Shown here piece by piece: positions 57,939 to 64,000 of a stretch of 64,000 nucleotides of DNA. The stretch is from Pseudomonadota bacterium (GTDB lineage Bacteria; Pseudomonadota; Alphaproteobacteria; Rhizobiales; JAKPQE01). Under the pieces are notes generated by a model. That model was not told the DNA's origin. It saw only the letters and a program-made list of their open reading frames with translations, and searched no databases. Position 1 is the first letter of the stretch, and each line of letters begins with the position of its first letter. The stretch lies in assembly GCA_029572955.1 (NCBI GenBank), contig JAKPQE010000020.1:1-64000 (forward strand), given 5' to 3'. Made by a program: the position numbers and the translations under genes.

Positions 57939-58745
57939 ATGAACGATATCCTCGAGGCCGCCGCCGTGACCGAAACCGGCTACGATCCGTCGATCAAGAT
58001 GAGCGGACGCGACGTCTGCGTGTTCTACGGCGACAAGCAGGCGCTTTTCGACGTCAATCTCGACATCACCACCAATCAGGTGACGGCGCTGATCGGCCCG
58101 TCGGGCTGCGGCAAGTCGACGTTCCTGCGCTGCCTCAACCGCATGAACGACACGATCAGCATCTGCCGGGTGACCGGCAACATCAGCCTCGACGGCGAGG
58201 ACATCTACGATCCCTCGATCGACGTCGTCGAGCTCAGGGCCCGCGTCGGCATGGTGTTCCAGAAGCCGAACCCGTTCCCGAAGTCGATCTTCGAGAACGT
58301 CGCCTACGGCCCGCGCATCCACGGCCTGGCCCGCGACAAGACCGATCTCGAGGAGATCGTCGCCAACAGCCTCGAGCGCGCCGGCCTCTTCGCCGAGGTC
58401 AAGGACCGTCTCGACGAGCCGGGCACCGGCCTTTCCGGCGGCCAGCAGCAGCGCCTGTGCATCGCCCGGGCGATCGCCGTCAATCCGGAAGTCATCCTGA
58501 TGGACGAGCCGTGCTCGGCGCTCGACCCGATCGCCACCGCCAAGGTGGAGGAGCTGATCGACGAGCTGCGCGAGAAATTCACCATCGTCATCGTCACCCA
58601 TTCGATGCAGCAGGCGGCGCGCGTGTCGCAGCGGACGGCCTTCTTCCACCTCGGCATTCTCGTCGAGGAAGGGCCGACCGACCACATCTTCACCAATCCC
58701 GTCGATCGGCGTACGCAGGACTACATCACCGGCCGCTTCGGCTGA
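57939..58745 (+). CDS. pstB: Phosphate ABC transporter ATPase PstB
   Basis: A 268-residue ATPase. Walker A is GPSGCGKST (53-61), followed by the PstB-specific segment [20 protein letters not shown] and [20 protein letters not shown], the signature [20 protein letters not shown] and Walker [14 protein letters not shown]. The C-terminus [18 protein letters not shown] is typical. It drives phosphate import and, with PhoU, takes part in signalling to PhoR. phoU follows 35 bp later. Confidence 0.95.
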   Translation: MNDILEAAAVTETGYDPSIKMSGRDVCVFYGDKQALFDVNLDITTNQVTALIGPSGCGKSTFLRCLNRMNDTISICRVTGNISLDGEDIYDPSIDVVELRARVGMVFQKPNPFPKSIFENVAYGPRIHGLARDKTDLEEIVANSLERAGLFAEVKDRLDEPGTGLSGGQQQRLCIARAIAVNPEVILMDEPCSALDPIATAKVEELIDELREKFTIVIVTHSMQQAARVSQRTAFFHLGILVEEGPTDHIFTNPVDRRTQDYITGRFG

Positions 58746-58780
58746 GCCGGCCGACCTAGAGATTCCGGGGAGAGAACCAC

Positions 58781-59503
58781 ATGTCCGACCATATCGTGCG
58801 CGCCTACGACGAAGACCTGCGCGTCCTCACCTACCGCATCGGCGAGATGGGCGGCGTCGCCGAGCATCTCGTCGCCGACGCGGTCGAGGCCCTCGTCGCC
58901 GGCAACAACGAGCAGGCCCAGGCGGTCATCGAGGGCGACAAGCGGATCGACCACATCCACGAGGAAATCGAGGAGAAGGCGATCCTGCTCATCGCCAAGC
59001 GTCAGCCGATGGCGCTCGACCTGCGCGAGATCATCGCCGCGCTGCGCATCTCGCACGATCTCGAGCGGGTCGGCGACCTTGCCAAGAACATCGCCAAGCG
59101 CGCCCTCGCCATCGAAGGCGCGCTGCAGCCCAAGCGTCTCGTGCTCGGCGTCCAGCACATGGTCGAGATCACCCTCGAACAGCTGAAGGCAGTGCTCGAC
59201 GCCTATGCCAATCACGACGACGCGGCGGCGATCATCGTGCGCAAGCGCGACGAGGAGGTGGACGCCATGTACACCTCGCTGTTCCGCGAACTCCTCACCT
59301 ACATGATGGAGGATCCGCGCAACATCACGCTGTGCACGCACCTCTTGTTCTGCGCCAAGAACCTCGAGCGTATCGGCGACCACGCCACCAACGTCGCCGA
59401 GACGGTGCACTACATCATCACCGGCCACAAATTCTCCGGCGACCGCGCCAGGGGCGACGAGACGATCGCCGCCCTTTCCGACGTGACGCCCGGCGAGAAA
59501 TGA
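58781..59503 (+). CDS. phoU: Phosphate signalling protein PhoU
   Basis: A 240-residue protein made of two three-helix bundles. The two PhoU motifs are present: MALDLREIIAALRISHDLER with VGDLAKNIAKR in the first half, and TLCTHLLFCAKNLERIGDHA with TNVAETVHYIITG in the second. PhoU links the PstSCAB transporter to PhoR and keeps the Pho regulon off when phosphate is sufficient. Length is normal. phoB follows 85 bp later. Confidence 0.95.
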   Translation: MSDHIVRAYDEDLRVLTYRIGEMGGVAEHLVADAVEALVAGNNEQAQAVIEGDKRIDHIHEEIEEKAILLIAKRQPMALDLREIIAALRISHDLERVGDLAKNIAKRALAIEGALQPKRLVLGVQHMVEITLEQLKAVLDAYANHDDAAAIIVRKRDEEVDAMYTSLFRELLTYMMEDPRNITLCTHLLFCAKNLERIGDHATNVAETVHYIITGHKFSGDRARGDETIAALSDVTPGEK

Positions 59504-59588
59504 GGCCTGACCGGCGGCGGGGTCGGTCGCGACCCGGCCGCCTCGCGCCGGCATTTCACCCGGCGGCCAAACACGGAGACCCGCGCGC

Positions 59589-60296
59589 GTGACCCCGCCA
59601 CGGATTCTCATCGTCGAGGACGAGGAAGCCCTCACGATCCTCCTCAAATACAACCTCGAATCCGAGGGCTATTCGGTCCAGATCACCGACCGGGCCGAGG
59701 AAGCCGAACTCGTCCTTTCCGAAAATCCGCCCGATCTCGTGCTGCTCGACTGGATGCTGCCGGGCATGTCGGGCATCGAGCTGTGTCGGCGCATGCGCAC
59801 GCGGGCCCAGACCGAGCGGCTGCCGGTGATCATGCTGACCGCCCGCGGCGAGGAGACCGAGCGGATCCGCGGCCTGGCGACCGGTGCCGACGACTTCGTC
59901 GTCAAACCGTTCTCGGTTCCCGAACTGATGGCCCGGGTGCGGGCGCTGCTGCGCCGCGCCAATCCGGAGCTGACCCAGGCCAAGCTCTCGGCCGGCGACA
60001 TCGAACTCGACCGCGAAACCCACCGGGTCCGGCGCGGCAGCCGCGAGCTGCATCTCGGCCCGACCGAATTCCGCCTGCTGGAATTCCTGATGCAGAGCCC
60101 CGGCCGGGTGTTCACCCGCGAGCAGCTGCTCGACGGCGTGTGGGGCCGCGACGTCTATGTCGACGAGCGCACCGTCGACGTCCATATCGGGCGCCTCAGG
60201 AAGGCGATCAATCGCGGCACCGCCAAGGACCCGATCCGCACGGTGCGCGGCACCGGCTACGCCTTCGACGAGAAATTCGCGCGCGGCCGGAACTGA
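59589..60296 (+). CDS. phoB: Phosphate regulon response regulator PhoB
   Basis: A 235-residue OmpR/PhoB-type regulator from GTG 59589. The receiver domain has the acidic pair EDEE near residue 10, the phosphoacceptor Asp54 in LVLLDWMLPGMSG and Lys106 in VVKPFSVPELMA. The C-terminal winged helix contains GPTEFRLLEFLMQSPGRVFT and VDVHIGRLRKAINRG. Phosphorylated by PhoR, it activates promoters with Pho boxes; several such boxes lie in this window (upstream of phnC, phnG, phoD and pstS). Confidence 0.95.
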   Translation: MTPPRILIVEDEEALTILLKYNLESEGYSVQITDRAEEAELVLSENPPDLVLLDWMLPGMSGIELCRRMRTRAQTERLPVIMLTARGEETERIRGLATGADDFVVKPFSVPELMARVRALLRRANPELTQAKLSAGDIELDRETHRVRRGSRELHLGPTEFRLLEFLMQSPGRVFTREQLLDGVWGRDVYVDERTVDVHIGRLRKAINRGTAKDPIRTVRGTGYAFDEKFARGRN

Positions 60297-60472
60297 CGGC
60301 CGCGCCCGCAATCTCCCTTTGCCCTCGAAAAGCTCAGCGACCTCCGGTCTTTCGGGGCAGGTTGCGCTTGCGTGAAACGACCGGCCGGGCCAACATCCCG
60401 ACGTGCGTTCGCCGGCGGCCGTTCACGCGGCCGATCGACGCAGCTTCGGTCTTCGAACCGCCAAGGAAAAAA

Positions 60473-61300
60473 ATGACAAGCATCTATGGAAACGTCCTCG
60501 TCCACCTAGACGGCGCCGAGCACTGCGCCGAGCGGATCGCCATCGGCATCGAGATCGCCAAGGCGACGAAAGCGCGGCTGACCGGCTTCTTCGCCGAAAG
60601 CGACCCGGAGGTGCCCGGTCCGATCGCCACCTGGCCGACGCCGCGTTTCGTGGCGCGGCGCGACGCCGCCGAGAAGGCCTTCACCGCGGCGGTCGCCGCC
60701 GCCGGCATCGAAGGCGTGTTCCACGCGCTCGGCTCCGGCCGGCCGTCGGTGATCATGCACGAGATGGCACGCGCGGCACGCGCGGCCGACCTCACCATCG
60801 TCTCGCAGCGCGATCCCGATCGCGACGCGCATCTGCCGGACTTCTTCGTCGGCCACGCGGTCGCCGACAGCGGTGCGGCCGTGCTCGTCCTGCCCTATGC
60901 CGGCAAGTTCCGGCTCGGCCAGGGCCGCGCCGTGATCGCCTGGGACGGCGAGAAGGCGACCTCGCGGGCGATGCGCGCGGCGATGCCGCTGATCGGGGCT
61001 GCGGCCGAGGTCGTCGTCTTCATGATCCCGCTCAGCGGCGCCGAGCCGGAAGCCGATCCGCCGGCCTATGCCGATCCGGTGGCCTGGCTCGACGGCCTGC
61101 ACCACAAGGTCGAGCGCGAGCATCTGTCGGCCAAGGCGGCGCATATCTCGGACGTGATTATTTCGCGTGTCGCCGACGACGTCGGCGGGCTCTTGGTCGT
61201 CGGCATCAACAATCCGGACGCCATGCGCAACCCGCTGCGCAAGACCAAGGCGCGGCGGCTGCTCGACCAGATCACCATTCCGACGGTCTTTGCGACCTGA
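60473..61300 (+). CDS. Universal stress protein (UspA family)
   Basis: A 275-residue protein from ATG 60473, with AAGGAAAAA upstream; the frame extends farther back but without homology. It begins MTSIYGNVLVHLDGAEHCAE, the usual Usp start, and has a second Usp-like half (FRLGQGRAVIAWDGEKATSR, then AHISDVIISRVADDVGGLLV). Usp proteins support survival under starvation and other stress. The ATP-binding G-2x-G-9x-G(S/T) motif is not clear. It lies 177 bp after phoB; whether it belongs to the Pho operon is uncertain. Confidence 0.8.
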   Translation: MTSIYGNVLVHLDGAEHCAERIAIGIEIAKATKARLTGFFAESDPEVPGPIATWPTPRFVARRDAAEKAFTAAVAAAGIEGVFHALGSGRPSVIMHEMARAARAADLTIVSQRDPDRDAHLPDFFVGHAVADSGAAVLVLPYAGKFRLGQGRAVIAWDGEKATSRAMRAAMPLIGAAAEVVVFMIPLSGAEPEADPPAYADPVAWLDGLHHKVEREHLSAKAAHISDVIISRVADDVGGLLVVGINNPDAMRNPLRKTKARRLLDQITIPTVFAT

Positions 61301-61310
61301 CCGACACTCG

Positions 61311-62261
61311 ATGAATGAAATGAGCCTGCTCGTCGCCATAACCGGTTGGGAAGCGGAGGTCTGGCACCGCCGCTTCCGCGAGCTTGCGCCGGAGCGCCGG
61401 GTCTATCTGCACAGCGATGCCTATCCGGTCGAGAAGATCCGCTATGCCTGCACCTGGAAGGCGCCGCACGGCCTGCTCGCGACGCTGCCCAATCTCGAGG
61501 CGGTGTTCTCGCTCGGCGCCGGCGTCGACCATCTCATCGCCGACCCGGACCTGCCGGATGTGCCGATCATCCGCATCGTCGATCCGGACCTCACCGGCCG
61601 GATGAGCGAATATGTCGTGCTGCATGTGCTGATGCATCACCGCCGGCAGCGGCTCTACGACACCCAGCAGCGGGCCCGGGTGTGGCGCGAGCATCGCCAG
61701 CCGGCGGCGCGCGAGGTCCGTGTCGGCATCATGGGGCTCGGCGTGCTCGGCCGCGACGCGGCCGAGAAGCTCGTCCATCTCGGCTTCGACGTGGCCGGCT
61801 GGAGCCGCACGGCGAAGGCCGTTCCGGGGATCGTCTCGTTCTCCGGCGATGCCGAACTCGACGCGTTCCTCGAGCGCACCGACATCCTCGTCGTGCTGTT
61901 GCCGCTGACCGACGAGACACGCGGCATTCTCGACCGCGACCTGTTCGAACGGCTGGCCAAGGACGGCGAACTCGGCGGGCCGATCGTCATCAATGCCGGG
62001 CGCGGCGGGCTGCAGGTCGAGGAGGACATTCTCGCCGCCCTCGACGACAACACGCTCGCGGCGGCAACGCTCGACGTCTTCGAGCGCGAGCCGCTGGCGC
62101 CGTCGAGCCGGCTGTGGTCGCACCCAAAGGTGACGGTGACGCCGCACAACGCGGCGGTCAGCCAGCCGCAGGCGCTGACCCGCTATATCCTCGACCAGAT
62201 CGCCCGGCACGAGACCGGCCTGGCCTTCGAGAACGTGGTCGACCGGACCGCCGGCTACTGA
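61311..62261 (+). CDS. D-2-hydroxyacid dehydrogenase (glyoxylate/hydroxypyruvate reductase A type)
   Basis: A 316-residue NAD(P)H-dependent reductase of the GhrA-like group, which reduces glyoxylate and hydroxypyruvate. The Rossmann motif is VGIMGLGVLGRDAAEKL; catalytic Arg and His lie in NAGRGGLQVEEDILAALDDN and VTVTPHNAAVSQPQALTRYI, and the Glu is in TLDVFEREPLAPSSRLW. The start ATG 61311 follows the stress protein stop by 10 bp, so they may be cotranscribed. Length is normal. Confidence 0.88.
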   Translation: MNEMSLLVAITGWEAEVWHRRFRELAPERRVYLHSDAYPVEKIRYACTWKAPHGLLATLPNLEAVFSLGAGVDHLIADPDLPDVPIIRIVDPDLTGRMSEYVVLHVLMHHRRQRLYDTQQRARVWREHRQPAAREVRVGIMGLGVLGRDAAEKLVHLGFDVAGWSRTAKAVPGIVSFSGDAELDAFLERTDILVVLLPLTDETRGILDRDLFERLAKDGELGGPIVINAGRGGLQVEEDILAALDDNTLAAATLDVFEREPLAPSSRLWSHPKVTVTPHNAAVSQPQALTRYILDQIARHETGLAFENVVDRTAGY

Positions 62262-62351
62262 GCGATCGCGCCGGCGACGCGCCGCGCAATGGCGTCGGCC
62301 CCGCGCAGGCGGGCGCGCCATGATCAAATCAACATATTGAGAAAATTACAG

Positions 62352-62400
62352 ATTCCCGCTCTCGCGGGAATGACGGGGTCTGGCTGGTGCCGGACCCCGT
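62352..62400. terminator. Two hairpins in the convergent gap before maeB
   Basis: A perfect stem ATTCCCGC / GCGGGAAT with loop TCTC (62352-62371) is followed by ACGGGGTC / GACCCCGT with a 12-base loop (62373-62400). They lie between two convergent genes and can end transcription from both sides. The first also resembles dispersed palindromic elements common in alphaproteobacterial intergenic DNA. Confidence 0.6.
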
Positions 62401-62447
62401 TTCGCGTCCGGAATCGCGGCAGGCACGGCTCTCGGCGTCGCTCGACT

Positions 62448-62488
62448 TGTCCGAAAACCGGTGCCCGCTTTTCCGGGTCGAGCTCTAG
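62448..62488. repeat. Rhizobiales-type intergenic repeat fragment
   Basis: The segment with CCGAAAACCGGTGCCCGCTT, then TTCCGGGTCGAGCTCTAG, resembles an intergenic element seen many times in Rhizobiales genomes (a CCGAAAACCGG...TTTTC...GCTCTA pattern), and its end overlaps the stop codon of the malic enzyme gene. This is recognition of a pattern from memory, not of copies in the window, where it occurs once. Confidence 0.35.
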
Positions 62489-64000
62489 CCGCCGATGTCG
62501 TAGGCGGCGAGTGCCGCCATGTTGACGATGTCGGAATCCCTGGCGCCGAGCGAGACGATCTGCACCGACTTGTCGAGGCCGACGAGCAGCGGACCGATGA
62601 CCGTCGAGCCGCCGAGTTCCTGCAGCATCTTCGTCGAGATCGAGGCGGCGTGGAACGCCGGCATGATCAGCACGTTGGCCGGGCCCGACAGGCGGCAGAA
62701 CGGATAGAGCGCCATGGCGTTCATGTTGAGCGCCACGTCGGCCGACATTTCGCCGTCATACTCGAAATCGACGCGGCGGCGGTCGAGGATCTGCACCGCC
62801 TCGCGCAGCCGCTCGGAACGCTCGCCGGCCGGATGGCCGAAGGTCGAGTAGGCGAGCATGGCGACGCGCGGCTCGTAGCCGAAGCGACGGGCGACGCCGG
62901 CCGCTTCCTCGGCGATGTCGGCGAGCTGCTCGGCGGTCGGCATGTCGTGGATCGCGGTATCGGCGATCAGCACGTTGCGGCCGCGGGCGAGCACCAGCGA
63001 GACGCCGACGGCGCGATGGCCGGGCTTGGGATCGATGACGCGGCGCACGTCCTCGAGCGCGACCGAATAGTTTCGGGTAACGCCGGTGACGAGCGCATCG
63101 GCATCGCCCATCGCGACCATCGAGGCGCCGAAATGGTTGCGGTCGTTGTTGATGAGGCGCTGGCAGTCGCGGAACAGATAGCCGTGGCGCTGCAGGCGCT
63201 CATACAGGAACTCGGCATATTCGTGCGCCCGCTTGGTGAAGCGGGCATTGACGATCTCGATGCCCTCGCGCAGCTCGACGCCGGCCATCGAGGCGGTGGC
63301 GCGGATCTCGTCCTCGCGGCCGACGAGGATCGCCGAGCCGAGGCCCTGGTTGACGAAGCTGACGGCGGCGCGGATGACCTGCTCCTCCTCGCCCTCGGCG
63401 AAGACGACGCGGCGGGGATTGCGCCGCACCTTCTCGAAGATGCGCTGCAGCGTGCCGGCGATCGGATCGCGGCGGGCGGAAAGCTGGGTCTTGTAGCCTT
63501 CCATGTCGACGATCGGCTGGCGGGCGACGCCCGATTCCATGGCGGCGCGGGCGACCGCCGGCGGGATCGCCGAGATGAGGCGCGGATCGAACGGCACCGG
63601 GATGATGTAGCCGGGGCCGAATTTCGGGCGCTGGCCCTGATAGGCGGCGGCGACCTCGTCCGGCACGTCCTCGCGGGCGAGGCGGGCGAGCGCCTCGGCG
63701 GCGGCGATCTTCATCTCCTCGTTGATGGTCGTGGCGCGCACGTCGAGGGCGCCGCGGAAGATGTAGGGGAAGCCGAGAACGTTGTTGATCTGGTTGGCGT
63801 AGTCGGAGCGGCCGGTCGCCATGATGGCGTCGTCGCGGACCTCGGCGACCTCCTCCGGGGTGATCTCCGGGTCGGGGTTGGCCATCGCGAAGATGATCGG
63901 GTTCTTGGCCATCGAGGCGACCATCTCGGGCGTCAGCGCACCCTTCTGGGAAAGGCCGAAGAAGACGTCGGCGCCTGCCATCGCCTCGGCGAGGGAGCGG
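62485..64000 (-). CDS. maeB: NADP-dependent malic enzyme, MaeB type (partial; N-terminus outside window)
   Basis: A frame of 505 codons that continues past the window's end; ATG 63981 is internal. The visible start SLAEAMAGADVFFGLSQKGA and NPIIFAMANPDPEITPEEVA belong to the malate-oxidising domain with its NAD(P) fold, AINEE-like strands following. From about residue 170 on comes a phosphotransacetylase-like domain (RRVVFAEGEEEQVIRAAVSF, SAILVGREDEIRATASMAG and ALYPFCRLSGPANVLIMPAF). This malic enzyme-Pta fusion is the MaeB/TME layout; the Pta part is regulatory, not catalytic. It converts malate to pyruvate. Confidence 0.93.
   Translation of the reverse strand, partial: RSLAEAMAGADVFFGLSQKGALTPEMVASMAKNPIIFAMANPDPEITPEEVAEVRDDAIMATGRSDYANQINNVLGFPYIFRGALDVRATTINEEMKIAAAEALARLAREDVPDEVAAAYQGQRPKFGPGYIIPVPFDPRLISAIPPAVARAAMESGVARQPIVDMEGYKTQLSARRDPIAGTLQRIFEKVRRNPRRVVFAEGEEEQVIRAAVSFVNQGLGSAILVGREDEIRATASMAGVELREGIEIVNARFTKRAHEYAEFLYERLQRHGYLFRDCQRLINNDRNHFGASMVAMGDADALVTGVTRNYSVALEDVRRVIDPKPGHRAVGVSLVLARGRNVLIADTAIHDMPTAEQLADIAEEAAGVARRFGYEPRVAMLAYSTFGHPAGERSERLREAVQILDRRRVDFEYDGEMSADVALNMNAMALYPFCRLSGPANVLIMPAFHAASISTKMLQELGGSTVIGPLLVGLDKSVQIVSLGARDSDIVNMAALAAYDIGG

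Noticed and set aside
53818-58685. Two minus-strand frames of about 900 codons opposite pstS, pstC, pstA and pstB
   Set aside because: The sense strand encodes an intact, canonical pst operon; the antisense products are repetitive in Arg, Asp and His.

Overview
The window is GC-rich DNA from an alphaproteobacterium. A phoR-pstSCAB-phoU-phoB locus, a split C-P lyase (phn) cluster, an imuA-imuB-dnaE2 SOS mutagenesis cassette with a GTTC-N7-GTTC LexA box, and a fused malic enzyme/phosphotransacetylase point to Hyphomicrobiales (Rhizobiales). I cannot name a genus. The left third (1 to about 22.2 kb) has a different, Rhodobacterales-like gene content: gene-transfer-agent/lambdoid tail genes followed by molybdenum genes. 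It looks imported relative to the rest.

1-12.6 kb: the right part of a prophage, on the + strand. It runs capsid decoration, head-tail joining, DUF6441, tail terminator-like, tail tube, tail chaperone, tape measure, DUF2460, a lysis block (holin-like protein, 43-aa membrane protein, GH24 lysozyme, 69-aa membrane protein), DUF2163, NlpC/P60, and finally a host-specificity gene fused out of frame to the end of a tail-fibre gene by a large deletion. The prophage is therefore probably defective. Two overlapping genes of about 50% GC sit on the opposite strand in the tail block (1168-2552) as an unrecognised cargo cassette. The tail chaperone carries a textbook A AAA AAC slippery heptamer placed to make a -1 fusion with the next gene.

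12.7-22.3 kb: a molybdenum/oxyanion island. It holds a one-domain ModE-like regulator, modABC, a Mop molbindin, a TsaA/TrmO-like protein, a FecBCD-type binding-protein ABC transporter, and modD with a second modAB pair transcribed against a divergent second modC. Two palindromes (13116-13130 and 21457-21476) are candidate regulator sites. The island ends in a gene-less stretch with a 111-bp tandem repeat whose hairpin keeps its stem while its loop varies.

22.8-36.1 kb: phosphonate use on the minus strand. phnG-H-I-J-K-L plus a hexapeptide acetyltransferase form one operon and phnC-D-E-M-N another, with rsgA between them on the + strand. phoD, a Tat-exported alkaline phosphatase, lies just upstream of phnG. 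Candidate Pho boxes, built from TGTCA-like units repeated every 11 bp, precede phnG, phnC, phoD and pstS, so these genes can be read as one Pho regulon with the phoR-pst-phoU-phoB operon at 52.4-60.3 kb. ppk2 (polyphosphate) lies divergent from phoR.

36.3-52.3 kb: housekeeping and stress genes. These include LysR/tautomerase, a secreted amidase overlapping a caspase-SPOR protein, imuA-imuB-dnaE2, an NRDE protein, an ArsR/thioredoxin-like/permease operon with a perfect 16-bp palindrome, a FemAB/CelD-like acetyltransferase and a gamma-glutamyltransferase. 60.3-64 kb: a universal stress protein, a 2-hydroxyacid dehydrogenase, and a malic enzyme that runs off the end.
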